A stretch of 64,000 bases of DNA. Source: Pachyseris speciosa (lineage: Eukaryota > Cnidaria > Anthozoa > Scleractinia > Pachyseridae). Below, piece after piece: positions 51,801 to 63,500 of this stretch. The notes under the pieces were generated by a model. That model did no database searches and was not told the origin of the DNA. It saw only the letters and a program-made list of their open reading frames with translations. How positions within the stretch are numbered: the stretch's first letter is position 1; each line of letters opens with the position of its first letter. The translations under genes and the position numbers were made by a program. Location: NCBI GenBank assembly GCA_016490735.1, contig JAEMWC010000446.1, positions 509,501-573,500 of the forward strand, written 5' to 3'.

Positions 51801-54338
51801 GGACCTGAGAGTGAGAGAAGGTGCAGAGGAAGGCAGCTGAAATGTTGTTGTGTCTTCAACTTGAAACCTGATTTTCAACGTTTTAGTGGGCGATTTTCCA
51901 CCGTAACCGTCGTCTTGTGATGATCTGTCACATAAACTTAAGCTACAGCAGGAAAAGGTATATCTTCTGATTTCATTTCTTCCCTCCTTATTCTCAGGCT
52001 ACGGAATGTTCACCTACATTGAAGAGAGTCAAAGCGTTTGGCTCAACAGCTCGTCCCTGGAGTCGGAGAAAGAATTCGAGTTAGTTGGCATTCTCCTCGG
52101 CCTCGCCATCTACAATGGCATCATATTGGACGTGCATTTTCCACTGGTGATTTATAAGAAGCTGCAAGATGAGAAGCTCGATTTGCAGGACCTGATGAGC
52201 GTGCAGCCTTCGTTAGCCAAGAGTTTGATGCAGTTACTGGAGTTTGATGGAGATGTGGAAGACACCTTCTGTTATACCTTTCAGGTGATTTCCATTTTGA
52301 ACACAGTTCATGCTAACTTAAATCGCAGCTTTCAGCTGAGTCTAGAGAGCAATTCTCGTTTACTTTGGTTCAGCTTTAATTCGTTTAGCCTGCGTAGCTG
52401 GCGGTATTGTTGGCGCGCAGAGTAAAGCGCCGCTGAAAGCGACCGGCGAAGCCGCAAGGTGAATGAGGAGGGGGCGTTTGAAAGTATTTCTTGCGGCTTA
52501 CGCCGCTCGCTTTCCTACTCCGCGCGCCTACAATACCGCCAGCTACGTAGGCTATTCTTCGTTCTGTGATTGGTCGGCAAAACTCGCGCCACTTTCACTT
52601 CCAATGAGAAGCTGAACCAATCGTGATTTGGTCGCACTTATTTTCCCGCGTTTGGCACCGGTAATTGTACTACGCCTTTCTGATAGTTTCATCCTGTTGT
52701 TTAGCGTCTTTGGTTTTACGACACTCAGTTGAAAATATAGCTCTCCCAAAACTTGGTGGTTTTCATTGGTTGAGTTGAACAATATTGAGAGTAGGCGACC
52801 CCTCTTTCACATTGTGAAGGCCAAATGAAACAAACGGAGAGCATTTTGCTGTAGTCTACATACATGTAATTTTCACATGTTCACAACCATTTTACCATCA
52901 TTTACTGGCTTATTACGAACCAACAAAGTTGGCTTGTTAACTCAGTTGGTAGAACACTACACTGGCATGAGATCTTGTGCTCGACTCCCTAGCAAGCCTG
53001 AATTTTTCAGGCTTTCTTTTCGGAACTGTTTTAGTTGCGTTCACAACTGTGACAATCGAAAACGTCTTCGTTTTCTTTCAACTGAGCACAACGTGACTTA
53101 TTTTCATGTTGAAAAATAAGAAACGATGCCTGCTTTCTGCAACATGAAAATTTATTGCGTGCCAAGGTGGTAATATGAGCAATAAACAATCGCAACTGGC
53201 AATGAAACAATTTTGTTACTATACGCCGCACAAGTTGTTTTAAAAATTGTGATTTTGTTTGATAGGTGTCCTCGAGTGCGTTTGGTAACCTTGAGAGTGT
53301 TGAACTTATTCCAAACGGAGAGAACATTGCTATTACAAACAGCAACAGAGAGCAGTTCGTGTCGTTGTATGTGAATCATCTCCTTGTTACATCTGTTGAA
53401 CGCCAGTTCGAGGCTTTTTCCCGTGGATTTCATAAGGTGAGGTTTTTGAGATCAAATAAATTGACTAAAATATGATGTTGGAAATACCATCTCATTAAAC
53501 TTCTTCGTAAAGGAATTTTACTTATTGATAGTCAGTAGGTTAGTTAAGGTTTTCCTTGCTGTTTCATTGCTTGTCTTATTACCAAAGAATTGGCTTAAAC
53601 GAGCTGTTACACTAGGCAATGTTTTTGTGAAACTTGTCTCGCAATGTTGTTGCGCGGTTGCGAGACAACTTGCGCGAAACTTTGTTTAGTGTAACATCCT
53701 TACGCAACGCCTGAAAAATTCGTTGTAGTGCTGCGAAAAGTAGAACCGACTTGTACATCTCGCAACGATTGCCGCAACAAAAAAAGTTTCAAGACATGTT
53801 CCTTTCAGGCTGTGTTACACTGGTCAACTTTTTGTGCAACTTGCGCCGCAAGAAAATTGCGAGTCAAGTTGCACTAAAAATAGCCTAGTATAACAGCGGC
53901 ACCCCCTTAAATTGTCTTGTTTTTTCTCAGGTGTGTGGTGGTGAAGCGCTCACCTTGTTTCGTCCTGACGAGCTGGAGCTGCTAATTTGCGGTTGCCCGG
54001 TGATTGATTTCCACGAGCTGGAGTTAGCGGCAACTTACGAAGAGGGATACACTTATAACCACCCTACAATTCACAAGCTCTGGAGGGTGGTCAATGAAAT
54101 GAGCTTAGAGCAAAAGAAGGCTTTCCTGATGTTCGTCACCGGAAGTGATCGGGTGCCCCTCAAGGGACTTGTCAACTTGACCTTCATCGTTCAGCGGCAC
54201 GGAGAGGACTCGGACCGACTTCCGGCGGCGTTGACCTGTTTCAACCGGCTTCTTCTTCCTGAGTACAGCAGCAGAGAGAAGCTGAAGGAACGGCTGATAG
54301 TCGCCATTGAAAACTGCAAAGGATTTGGTCTAACCTGA
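45623..54338 (+). CDS. AZUL-HECT E3 ubiquitin ligase (UBE3A/HECTD2-like)
   Basis: Eight exons: 45623-47152, 47793-48022, 49464-49527, 50025-50249, 51307-51427, 51998-52284, 53266-53436, 53931-54338. Phases join to 1011 residues. Residues ~125-190 hold an AZUL zinc-binding domain (YYYQLTKGCGNEDCKNKFC, with a fourth Cys in YVCIPKSQRHG), otherwise known from UBE3A. The first ~115 residues are Ser/Lys-rich and probably disordered. A helical middle (LLRKLCKVLSHLPADSRQAM) leads into the C-terminal HECT domain (KKPLKIKYVGGGEQGLDMGG, then LVGILLGLAIYNGIILDVHF). The thioester cysteine is residue 979 in ALTCFNRLLLPEYSS, 32 residues from the end, the same spacing as in UBE3A. Domain order says UBE3A; parts of the middle and HECT region look equally like HECTD2, so I give no symbol. 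The 1530-nt first exon is unusually long. No frameshift is seen. Confidence 0.93.
47198..47397 (-). mobile_element. 200-bp element: tRNA-like Pol III boxes inside ~45-bp inverted arms
   Basis: The outer arms 47198-47242 and 47352-47397 are complements of each other (tgaatgatcatcacagttat against tgaatgatcatcgcagttat). On the minus strand the centre holds an A-box TTAGCCCAGTTGGTAGAGCA and a B-box GGTTTCAAATCC. It combines a MITE-like outline with a SINE-like core. It lies in HECT-gene intron 1. Confidence 0.7.
48040..48470. repeat. Composite dispersed repeat with direct and inverted modules
   Basis: The module acttcacaaattaatgtgat, then caagtaagctgaagccac, occurs directly at 48047 and 48302. 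Part of it recurs inverted from 48411, forming an aattaatgtgatcacattaa palindrome. The central part (ggacagctgtttcggccttg) also appears near 10580 and the flanks at 22060-22290. Confidence 0.65.
48847..48887. repeat. (AAAT)n microsatellite
   Basis: About ten aaat units in a HECT-gene intron. Confidence 0.95.
48925..49210. repeat. Dispersed repeat with ccagggg ends and internal aaaggg(g)tacc repeats
   Basis: The left part is ggggtgggggcactccctat and the right part is ttcaacacccctgggtg, roughly inverted. Internal copies of the motif tatgaaagggta / cgaaaggggtacc / tacaaaagaggtacc suggest decay of a short-unit repeat. Confidence 0.5.
50301..50581. mobile_element. MITE, inverted copy of the 14205-14490 family
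   Basis: It reads tgttgtaaaaccaaaaccaa at the left and ends gacactcattgaaagccact. The interior is complementary to 14205-14490. It lies in the HECT-gene intron after exon 4. Confidence 0.7.
50880..51228. repeat. MITE-like repeat with GGCCAAACGGACTCGCAAG modules
   Basis: Several copies of gccaaacggactcgcaag or its complement occur. The last 59 bp (51169-51227) form a clean hairpin of ttggccaaacggagtcgcaa against its complement. Confidence 0.6.
52325..52744. mobile_element. MITE, third copy of the 14205-14490 family, interrupted
   Basis: It runs from agctttcagctgagtctaga to ggttttacgacactcagttg-aaaatatagctct, with a second MITE inserted at 52385-52555. It lies downstream of HECT exon 6. Confidence 0.7.
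52385..52555. mobile_element. MITE nested inside another MITE
   Basis: Inverted ends of about 37 bp: tagcctgcgtagctggcggt on the left, complement of tagcctacgtagctggcggt on the right. The sequence on either side matches the uninterrupted host family. Confidence 0.8.
52930..52995 (+). repeat. tRNA-like SINE fragment
   Basis: The A-box-like gttaactcagttggtagaac is followed by a degraded B-box (gtgctcgactccc). The hairpin aagcctgaatttttcaggctt comes next. It is related to the core of the 47198-47397 element. Confidence 0.5.
53601..53900. mobile_element. MITE with imperfect ~45-bp terminal inverted repeats
   Basis: The left end is gagctgttacactaggcaat and the right end is the complement of gccgctgttatactaggcta. 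Inner tcgcaa/ttgcga modules are repeated. It lies between the last two HECT exons. Confidence 0.65.
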
Positions 54339-54662
54339 AATAATGTGCACTGATCCGAACTTGAGGCTTCATCACAGAGCTTCAAGTAAAGCTTTATAGA
54401 TAGCCGAGCCATCAACACCACAGCGCAACTGAAGCAAGGAGATAGACTGGGGCAGGCACCTCTTCCCCCCCCCCCACCTCACCCCACCCCATCGCCTCCC
54501 CCTTCTGCCTTTGCGCGCGCCCTCTCTACCATCCAGAAAGGAACTGCAAGCGGTCTAAGTTAAAGTTTAAAACCAAACTTGCTCACACCCAGCTCCTCTT
54601 GTGTCGTGCGTACTAGCTCGGATCATTTTGCCAATGTTGCTGTTATTCAGTCATCAAAGGGG

Positions 54663-54974
54663 TAGCCTCCTACGCAGACGCTCTTTGGGCTTGTCACGCG
54701 TTCCTCCCCCACAAACGTCTGCTCAACTGAACTGCCACTTCCGTTCGCCGGCGGTTAGCCTTTGTTTTGAAGAAACCAATAACGAGCTGCGTAAGAATGG
54801 AAATGGACACCCGTGGAGTAATTTCCGCCAGACCATTGATCCCGATTTATTCCACAAATTGGAAGGCGAACTATGATTGGTTAACCGCCGCGAATGGAAG
54901 TGGTAGTTCAGTTGAGCAGACGTTCGTTGGGGAGGAACACGTGACTAGCCCAAAGCACGTCTGCGAGATGGCTA
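54663..54974. mobile_element. MITE with terminal inverted repeats of ~80-95 bp
   Basis: The left arm starts tagcctcctacgcagacgct and the right arm is the complement of tagccatctcgcagacgtgc. Both continue through aacgtctgctcaactgaact to the acttcc-ttcgc segment. Confidence 0.85.
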
Positions 54975-55678
54975 TAAAAGGGGTAAAATGGGCATGAAAA
55001 GAACATTTACCTACCTGTACCTGGGAGTGTCTTTGAGAAGGGTATCTGACATGGCGTGTTAACAAGGGAAAAGAATATTAACAAAATACGCGATGACTCC
55101 ATTCCTGTGGCCTTGAGTAATTGAATTGAAACGTGTACTCTTGGAGAGACCTTTGGCCCTTATCATTTACACGGAAAACCCGGAAATTTTGGTTGGAAAA
55201 TGAAATGGTACATACCATTCCATTTGGAACTTTTCAGAAATTATAGGCCATCGGCTTAATCAACGCACTTTTTCTTTTCTTTTTGAGCTGTCCAGTTGAT
55301 ACAAGTACATTTTGTGATTTGTCTATTTTGCGTCTGGACAAGCTGAAGCACTGAATATTTACACCTAGATTTTCCACCCGGATGGAACGTGTAAATGATA
55401 AGCGCCCCTTATCTCTAAAAACTGCGAGGATTTGAAGTATTTCTAAGTGTTTAAAAAGATATTTATGTGAAGAAAAACAACTACCAATTTCTGTAAGTCA
55501 AGAATTTGTAATCTCTTTGTAACATAGCTTATTTTGAAACCTCCGCTTTTTACAAAGAGGTCAAAATATCAAATTAAAAAGAATATTTACTTTCATGATA
55601 CAAGATTTCGTCATAACAGTCAGGCTCTACTTTATTGATCACGTAACCTGCCAACAGGTAGTCTTGTTTGACTCAGTC

Positions 55679-55865
55679 TTGTACCCAGAGTCCTCGGGCT
55701 CTTTGGCCATCGGTTAGTCGCCAGTTTTACCCCAGAAAATCTGGGGTAAAACAATGGAAGCCGTTACGGGCCAGCCAATCAAAAAATTTGATTTTTTTCC
55801 AGTATCCCAGAGTCTCTCTTGGCGACTAACTGCTGGCCAAAGAGCCTGAGGACTTTGGGTGCGAG
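55679..55865. mobile_element. MITE with ~45-bp terminal inverted repeats
   Basis: The left end is gtacccagagtcctcgggct. The right end is the complement of gcacccaaagtcctcaggct. Both run through ctttggcca to gttagtcgcca. Confidence 0.8.
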
Positions 55866-56096
55866 ATTGGGTTTGACTTGCTGGTGAGGGGACGGTACAT
55901 CGGTCTTTTCTGTCGCCCGCTCGCAGGCTACTAATGACGTAGTTTGTACTGAACACCACACTGTTGTCGCGGATGCTCGGGAGATTTGATTGCATAAAAA
56001 CATTATTTTTAAAAACTTTATTCTGTGGAAAAGTAAATTCTTCCCTTAGGGTATCGTAGCACCCCATGTGGGAAGACCATTTGGATTTTCTTAGAG

Positions 56097-56267
56097 CTAG
56101 CCTGTTCCAGGCTCTTAGTTATCTGGGGCGAGCGAATAGTGAAACACGAAACGAGCAAAGAACGAGAGAAGAAAATCGCGCGGGGACTGGGGGAGAGGAA
56201 CTAAAAATTCTTCGCTCGTCAGTCTCGCGCCCTCGCCCCAAATATCTGAGAGCCTGGAACAGGCTAC
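56097..56267. mobile_element. MITE, TAGCCTGTTCCAGGCTC family
   Basis: Both ends read tagcctgttccaggctct inward. The next bases (agttatctggggcgag against cagatatttggggcgag) are also paired. A degraded relative is at 25841-25972. Confidence 0.85.
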
Positions 56268-57754
56268 TTAGAGCGAAAGGAGTTCTCTTCGAAGGGAAAT
56301 TGTCTGAACTTGAGTATCCGGCTTTGTTCACGTTGATTAACTTTTAATTTGGTTAGCAAAAACACAAAACAAGATAACGTTTTTTTGAAATGAAAGTGTA
56401 TGATAGCTTCAACTCCAGCCGTGACGACACCTAGGGTGTTTTTGACTCCTCGACTGCAATATCAGCAGCTGTCATCTACCAGGGGCACCCAACGAGCCAA
56501 ATCAACCAAAAGCTGTAGAAAAGCATTTTTAACTACCTTATGGTGTTTGAAGTCTGTTTAAAGTAATGTTTTCATAAGCTAGGAGAAGTTCATCTGTTCG
56601 GATTCCCTAGCTGAAATTTTAATTAGCCGAAAATGTTAGGGAACAAAATCTTCCTTTGAGAAAATGCAAGCTGAAATGAACTTTCCACGAACTTTCTAGG
56701 GAACTATTTGCTTTTCGAAAATACTAGCTGACGTTTTTGACTGCCAAAAACAGCAATTATGATCTTTTCGAAAACTTCAGGGGCTATTATTTCCCAATTG
56801 CGAATCTTTTAGGCCACGTTTTAGCTACGAAAATCCGAGTGCACTCTTTAATAGACGCCGAAAGCACAAGGCCAATTACCCTCCACCGAACAGATATCTA
56901 CCGAAACTTGTCGTTGGGTGCCCCTGATCTACTGCATACATCATACCTTCTGTGAAATGAATAAATCGGACTGAACTGAGCTTGTTTTGCCTTCATTTCA
57001 GTATTAAATGCTCGATGGCGCGAACGAAGGTCTTCAGTTTGGAACCCAGGCAGGCACCGTACGAGTTCAAGCAGCGCATTCGAGGGAGGGGACACTCCAT
57101 GCTACCGATTCCAGAACACTCAGTAAGTATGAGATCAATACCGAGAGCGGAGGTATTAATCCATATACATCCCGAGGCATGTATATTGATTAATACCGAC
57201 GTTCTTGGTATTTATCTGACTTATACTGACGTTCGGGACCTCGAATGCCATTTGCTTGCAAAATGTTCCTGAAAAGAGGATTCAATCTTTATTGATTACA
57301 AAAGCATAACTTCAAAGTTTCCATCATTTCGTGTCGCAGGATGGCACGTTTTTGAAAAAAATTGTAAAGAATCGATGAAAATTTGATTTGAATAGATTTG
57401 ACCTTTGTACTCATCGGGCTTGGTATAATTTCTGATTGTCCAGAAATTGCTCCCTGGGGATTAAACAATTTTGAAATATATCAGTTGAATGAAAGTATAA
57501 TCAACGTATACAGTTTAATAAGGAAAACGAACTGTATTAGCGGAGCTCGCGCGCGGAGCTCCATTGGCAAGAAAATATGGTAATCCAGCTGTGCGAGAAA
57601 ATTTGGTCTTGGTTACCATACGACCGTGCGTACGTTCCACCCATCCATGTAAGCCATTTGTGAAAAATCACAACTTTGTTTTAACGCATTTTGGCAGAAA
57701 ATAGAACCGAAGACAACAAGAGAAGAAAATTATGATCTTTTAGCGGTATCGGCA

Positions 57755-58380
57755 TTGTTTTTTAAAAAACTTAAAATTTATTGAAGGCAAAAATTCAAAC
57801 TTGAGGGGGAAAATCAAGTTAAATGCATGTGCATGTCTCAAAATCTGACAGAAAGTTGTCAAAAATGTCAAAAACTATTCACCACTTATTGAAAAAGTTA
57901 GAGATCTTCGTCCTAAGACTGTAAACAACGACGTTTGGCCGTCTAACTTTGATTACTTCTCGAGTTTTTTTTGTTTGTTTGTTTGACTGAACCGGTAAGA
58001 ATCAGCGTTCGTATGTCTTGGCTGTCTTTGATAAATTTTACAGTGTATGGGTATTCCAGGAAAATTGTTTCTAGTTTTAAAAAGCTTTAATTATATTGAA
58101 GGCAGAAACTCAAGCTCCAAGGAAAAAGCCGATCAAATGCATGTGCATGTCTTGTTAAAAAGCTGTCAAAAAATGTCAAAAACTAGCGCGCTTCACGCTT
58201 CTTTAAAAAAGTTAGAAATTTTCGTCTAAAAACTGTGAACAACGAACTTTCGCTGTTTAATTTTTTTGGTTTTAACCCTGTGAGAATCGGCGTTTTGATG
58301 CTTAAAACAGCCAAATGTGTTGGCTGGTTTTGGTAATTTTATAGTGCACGGGTCTGTGAGAGAAAACTGAGTCCCTGTGG
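57755..58380 (+). repeat. Diverged tandem duplication, unit ~310 bp
   Basis: Copy 1 is at about 57755-58060 and copy 2 at about 58064-58380. Shared landmarks in order are ttattgaaggc, aaatgcatgtgcatgtct, aaaaatgtcaaaaact, aaaaagttaga, actgtaaacaacga / actgtgaacaacga, and gaatc-gcgtt. The copies differ by many substitutions and small indels. Confidence 0.65.
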
Positions 58381-58404
58381 TTTCGCTAGTGCTGTTTTCG
58401 TTAC

Positions 58405-58434
58405 AACTGGATAATAGTAATAATAATAATAATA

Positions 58435-58484
<50 letters not shown>
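58405..58484. repeat. (AAT)n/(ATT)n microsatellite hairpin
   Basis: AAT units switch to ATT units, giving an 80-bp self-complementary tract immediately before a Penelope-like tail. Confidence 0.95.
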
Positions 58485-58488
58485 CAGT

Positions 58489-58565
58489 GATCTCGAAACG
58501 CCAGCTTTTGAATCTCTTTACTGTGGCTAATTTAAATTATCGAAAGTTTCGTGTGCAATTGCAAC

Positions 58566-58603
<38 letters not shown>

Positions 58604-58613
58604 ACCCCTTTTT
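58489..58613 (+). mobile_element. Penelope-like element 3' tail
   Basis: It contains cgaaacgccagcttttgaat, then accgacgcagcaccacagtt and tctttagaaactaacccctt. These are shared in order with 16205-16325. Confidence 0.6.
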
Positions 58614-58871
58614 CCATGTATGCAGTCAACGTTTTAGTTCAGATCCCGTCACCATAGCGACCGCCGCTAACAGATGGTATAGAGTGTTTTCAGTCACGCA
58701 AGTCAAAAAACTAAAAGCATCAACCATTCAATGGATAAAGTCAACAAATTGTGATATTATAGAAGAGTAATAAATAAACAACATGCCAAAGTATCAGGGC
58801 TGTGCGATATCCCGTACTCGAGTTATTCGGCAAAATGTACCACACAAAATTATAGTGTTTTGTATGGAAAC

Positions 58872-58922
58872 GCCATCTTGGTGTCCCTCGCCGCGCGTCC
58901 TTCTGAGGGACGCCAAGATGGC
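58872..58922. repeat. Short perfect-stem inverted repeat
   Basis: gccatcttggtgtccctc pairs with gagggacgccaagatggc (one G-T type mismatch) around a ~15-bp loop. Confidence 0.7.
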
Positions 58923-59479
58923 TGCCGTAAACGAGTTAAAACATGTTTCTAGCTTTAGCTATCTCAAAGGCTTTGTTCTCTGTGTTGAGCTTTCAAACAT
59001 TTACATATAGACGCCTCTCTTACCATGTTGGCTTTTCAAACCTCAAGAGCACACAGTTAATCGATGTTTTCATGTAAGTGACATTCTTGTGAGCAGACAT
59101 CTTTATGTCACGCACTGTGAAAAACTCTGAAATTCAAACTGCTCTAATTTTCAAAACAAAGCAAGCTACCAAGCTGAAAACATGCAAGCAGATACATTTC
59201 TAAAATGTCTTTTACGTGATGAAGATAAAAATGCAAAAGTCTGTTTTTTGTTTTGATGCACAATATCTTTAACTTCTCAAAAGTCTGTTTACTTTTGAAT
59301 TTTAGTTTTTTGAAGTCACGTGAAAACCCTCTATTTCTAATATAAAGGTTACGACCCATCATCGCGTGAGTGAGCTGGAGAGTGAGAGAGTGCGATGCTT
59401 GAGTGAATGCGCGAGTGCGTTTGCGTGTGCGTGTAGATTTCATTCGTGATACCCACATTTGACCGTATATTAGCTGTGT

Positions 59480-59770
59480 GTTACTCGTATGAATCTGTAC
59501 GTACCCCTATGTCACTCGTATGTACTGGTAGATTACTTGATGTACTCGTATGTTGCTCGTATGTACTGGTACGTTGCTCGTACTGTACTCGTGTGGTCTT
59601 TTCGCAACGTAAACATGGGAAATTTCCGTTCTTTTGTTGTCGACGCCACATGGTACTGCTGTTTCATGGCATGTTTTACCAATCCATATTTTACAAATCC
59701 ATGTTTTACAAATCCATGTTTTTACAAATCCAGTCCATGTTTTACAAATCCAATCCAGTCTTCTTTTACA
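59480..59770. repeat. Two adjacent short-unit tandem arrays
   Basis: At 59480-59590 there are variants of actcgtatgtactggta. At 59675-59760 there are variants of ttttacaaatccatg with a few longer or shorter units. Confidence 0.75.
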
Positions 59771-60568
59771 ACATGCCCTGTTTCACTGGTTTGCAGTTTC
59801 ATGAGGCGACGACATCTCCCATGGAGGAGTTAGATGTTTACGAACTCTTGTGAGCTAAAATTTCGCGCTTGCATGAGTTTTTTGGAGAGTATATCGGCTT
59901 TGATTCATAGGGTATGTGGATTTGACGGATTTTCGTTAAATTTTGGCAAAATATTCCAGAGGTCTCGACAAACAAAACGGTGTCAGGAAATCTTGATATT
60001 TAAAATATTCTCGCGTGGCAAGTATTACACTGTTTTGTTGATCGATGTCTTGTGAATAACACCGTGCAGTTGGTTTCAATACTCTTCCTGTGGCATTCTA
60101 TACCCGATAAATTCACTCAAGCAGTTCACTATCATTTCGGAGTTCGGAGTTTCGTAAAGAAAAAGTAGGTGAAAATATATTTTAAAAAGCTACATTTATT
60201 AAGCTTTCTATTGATGTACAGTGAGCTGGAATTTTCTTTAAAGGGACGCGCGTACGAATGCTTTCCTGGGGGACACCCTCCGGCGAAGGAAGACATTAAC
60301 CACCACAGTGAAAAACAGGAACATCAGAGGATCAAATGATTCACTGAACCCAATGAAGGAATTCAATTATGATTTGGTGACGTGTCATAAAATGAATTCA
60401 GTTATTGGTCAAAATGAAAAATTGGTTATTTTCACTGTCCACTCAGGGCCCGATGACCTGAGCCGCTGTACTTAAAGTTCCGGGTTTCCGATATTTCGCT
60501 GAAAATCCATTTCACTGCTGGGCAGTAAGGGTTTTACATTCATCCGAGACAGAATTTATACTTTCAGA

Positions 60569-63500
60569 ATGGAAAATTGGTTTTACAAGCCGACAATAGC
60601 AGGTGCAGCTGTTCACCGCGAAGATTTATATGCGGCTGCTAGAAAAGGTCATACATTTGAAGAGTATGTAAAGGCCGTTCAAGAAACTAACGTATCTGAT
60701 GAATATCCGCTCCGTAAGTCAGTTTACAAAATGGAAAATTGGCTTTACAAGCCGAAACACAGAGGTGCAGCTGTTCCCTGTGAAGATTTATACGCGGTTG
60801 CTAGAAAAGGTCATACATCTGAAAAGCATGTAAAGGCCGTTCAAGAAACTAACGCATCTGATGAACATCTGCTCCGTAAGTTTCACAAAATGGAAAATTC
60901 GGACTCCTCCGTGACAATAGGTGTTACAGATCGGGGTTCAGACAGTGAAAATCAACATGAAACCCCGTTTTACGATCGCGAGGTGTTCCCACTAGTTGTA
61001 CAATTCGAAAATTTAGATGTGGCTGCCAGTAGAGGTCATACATTTGAAGAGTATGCAAAGGCCGTTCAAGAAACTAACTCATCTGATGAACATCCGCTCC
61101 GCAACTTTTACAAGATTCAGAGTTTGCAGTACCTGGGAGAGGAAAATGACCGGGTATCTGTGCCCATCTGGATTGCTGGCTACTACAACAGTTCCTCAGA
61201 GTTAAATGATGTTGCGTCTTCTTGGATCGAACACATTCAGCGAGCCATCAACGATATCAACGACGCCGTTCCGGGAAGGAACGAATTGGGAATTGGGAAG
61301 AGGTTTCTGGTAATTGCGACGTAAATAAGTCGTTCTCTCACTTTTATAAAACCATAAATCATGTAGTTAATAAACATGCACCGCTCAGGGATGTTTCAGT
61401 GAGAAAACTAAAAATGCTAACTAAACCTTGGCTAACTGCTGGACTAGGAAATCTATAAAGGTGAAGAATAAATTGTTCTTTGAATCAAACTGGCCGAAAT
61501 ATAAAATGTATAGAAATAAGTTAACAACCCTTATTCGATTGAGCAAACAACGTCACTATCAAAGGTTTTTTGACTCTAACTTAAAAAATACACGATCGAC
61601 ATGGAAAGGTATTAACGAAATATTAGGAGATATGAAGAAAAGGAAGAAATCAAAAAGAATTAACTTCATTCGTTCTAACGAGCATAGCGTTTTATCAGAT
61701 GATCCTAAAACGATTGGTAGCACACTCAACAAATACTTCTCGTCCATAGGGCAGAAACTTGCAACCGATATTCCTGAAGTTTACACTAATTTTTCTGATT
61801 ATCTCGATCCACCTTTGCGGAACAGTTTTTATTTTGATCCAATTGTACCGCAAGAAATTGAAACAGAAATTACCTTGTTGCCATACAATAAAGCCCTGGG
61901 GCTTTATTCTACCCCTGTTAAACTGTTAAAACTTGCTAAATCAGTCATATCCATACCGTTAACCAAAATTTTTAACCAGTCTGTACTAACCGGGGTTTAC
62001 CCTGCAAAACTTAAATATACAAAAGTAATTCCAGTGCATAAGGGTGAAGACGAGACGTTACCTGAAAACTATCGGCCAATTTCTTTGTTATCAATCTATA
62101 ATCGTTTATTTGAGAAAATTTTATATCGTAGGCTGATAAAGTTTATAGACAAGAATGATATTCTTTATGATTTACAATATGGCTTTCGCAATAAACATAG
62201 TACCCAGCACGCGATTCTTGATATTGTGAACTCCATACATTCTAATATGGACAATAGAAAGTACTCTTGTGGAATATTTTTAGATCTTAAGAAAGCATTT
62301 GATACCGTTAACCATGAGATTCTTTTGACTAAACTTGAACACTATGGAATAAGAGGAGTTATAAATTCTTGGTTTAGTTCATATCTTTCGGATCGCCGGC
62401 AGTCGATTGAAATAGAGAAATGCATATCTGAAAATGAAACGATCGTATGTGGAGTGCCTCAAGGCTCTGTACTTGGACCCTTGTTATTTTTGTTATATAT
62501 TAATGACATCCATAAATCTTCCAAGGAATTTACTTTTCATCTATTCGCAGATGATACAAGTCTAACTTATGCAAATGACAACTGACGTACTCTTGAACTA
62601 ACTGTCAATAATGAACTTGAGAAAGTAAGTGCATGGCTTAATGCTAACAAACTAACGCTCAACGTCAAAAAGTCTAATTATGTAATTTTTCGTCCGCGCC
62701 AAAAAAAAATACTTTTCATTCCTCAAATTAAGATTTTTAATCAAACTTTAAATACTCGAGTAACTCTAGAGATGAAGGACTTTGTTAAATATTTGGGCAT
62801 AATGATTGATTCTGAACTATCATGGAAGCATCATGTTGACTTTATCTGTCACAAAATTAGTAGATCGGTTGGAATAATTGCTAAAATGAGGCATTACATT
62901 CCACGGCATCTTCTTTTAAATTTATATCATACACTTATTTCTCCTTATTTAAATTATGGTATCTGTGCATGGGGCAACTGTCCACAGACCTACCTCAATA
63001 AGATACTTGTTCTGCAAAAACGTGCTATAAGATTGATCTATTTTTCTAAACCCAGAGACCATGCAATCCCTTTTTTTATTGAAGCAAACTGCCTTCCTTT
63101 GCAGTCCTTGTTTTTTCAACAGTTAAGCTATTTAATGTATGACGTTCATGCTAAGACAGCTCCTAAAAGTCTTCTCGATAAGTTTGCGAAAATCAATACA
63201 AAACATCATTATAATACGCGATTATCTACAAAAGAATGCTTCTCTGTTAAATTCTCTAGAACCGAAAAAATGAAAAAATCTTTTACTAGAATTGGTGTGT
63301 CTATTTGGAATTCTATTCCACTTTCTGTTAAGACTCTTAAAGTTTCTAATTTTCGTAAAAAAATTAAATCACTACTCCTTAATGTTCTAGGTAATGAAGA
63401 TAATTATTTGAATGTTAATTATTTAATAGAATATTTTGTGAAGTTAACCTGATATGTTGTATATACTTCCAGTCGTAATTTTAGTCTTTTTCAAATAACA

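Larger units (their letters stand above)
54339..60568. other. 6.2-kb intergenic region between the HECT gene and the metalloprotease gene
   Basis: No coding sequence is recognised. It contains three MITEs (54663-54974, 55679-55865, 56097-56267), a diverged tandem duplication (57755-58380), an ATT microsatellite, a Penelope-like tail, a short hairpin and two short-unit tandem arrays. The last 500 bp before 60569 presumably include the metalloprotease promoter or an upstream intron. Confidence 0.5.
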
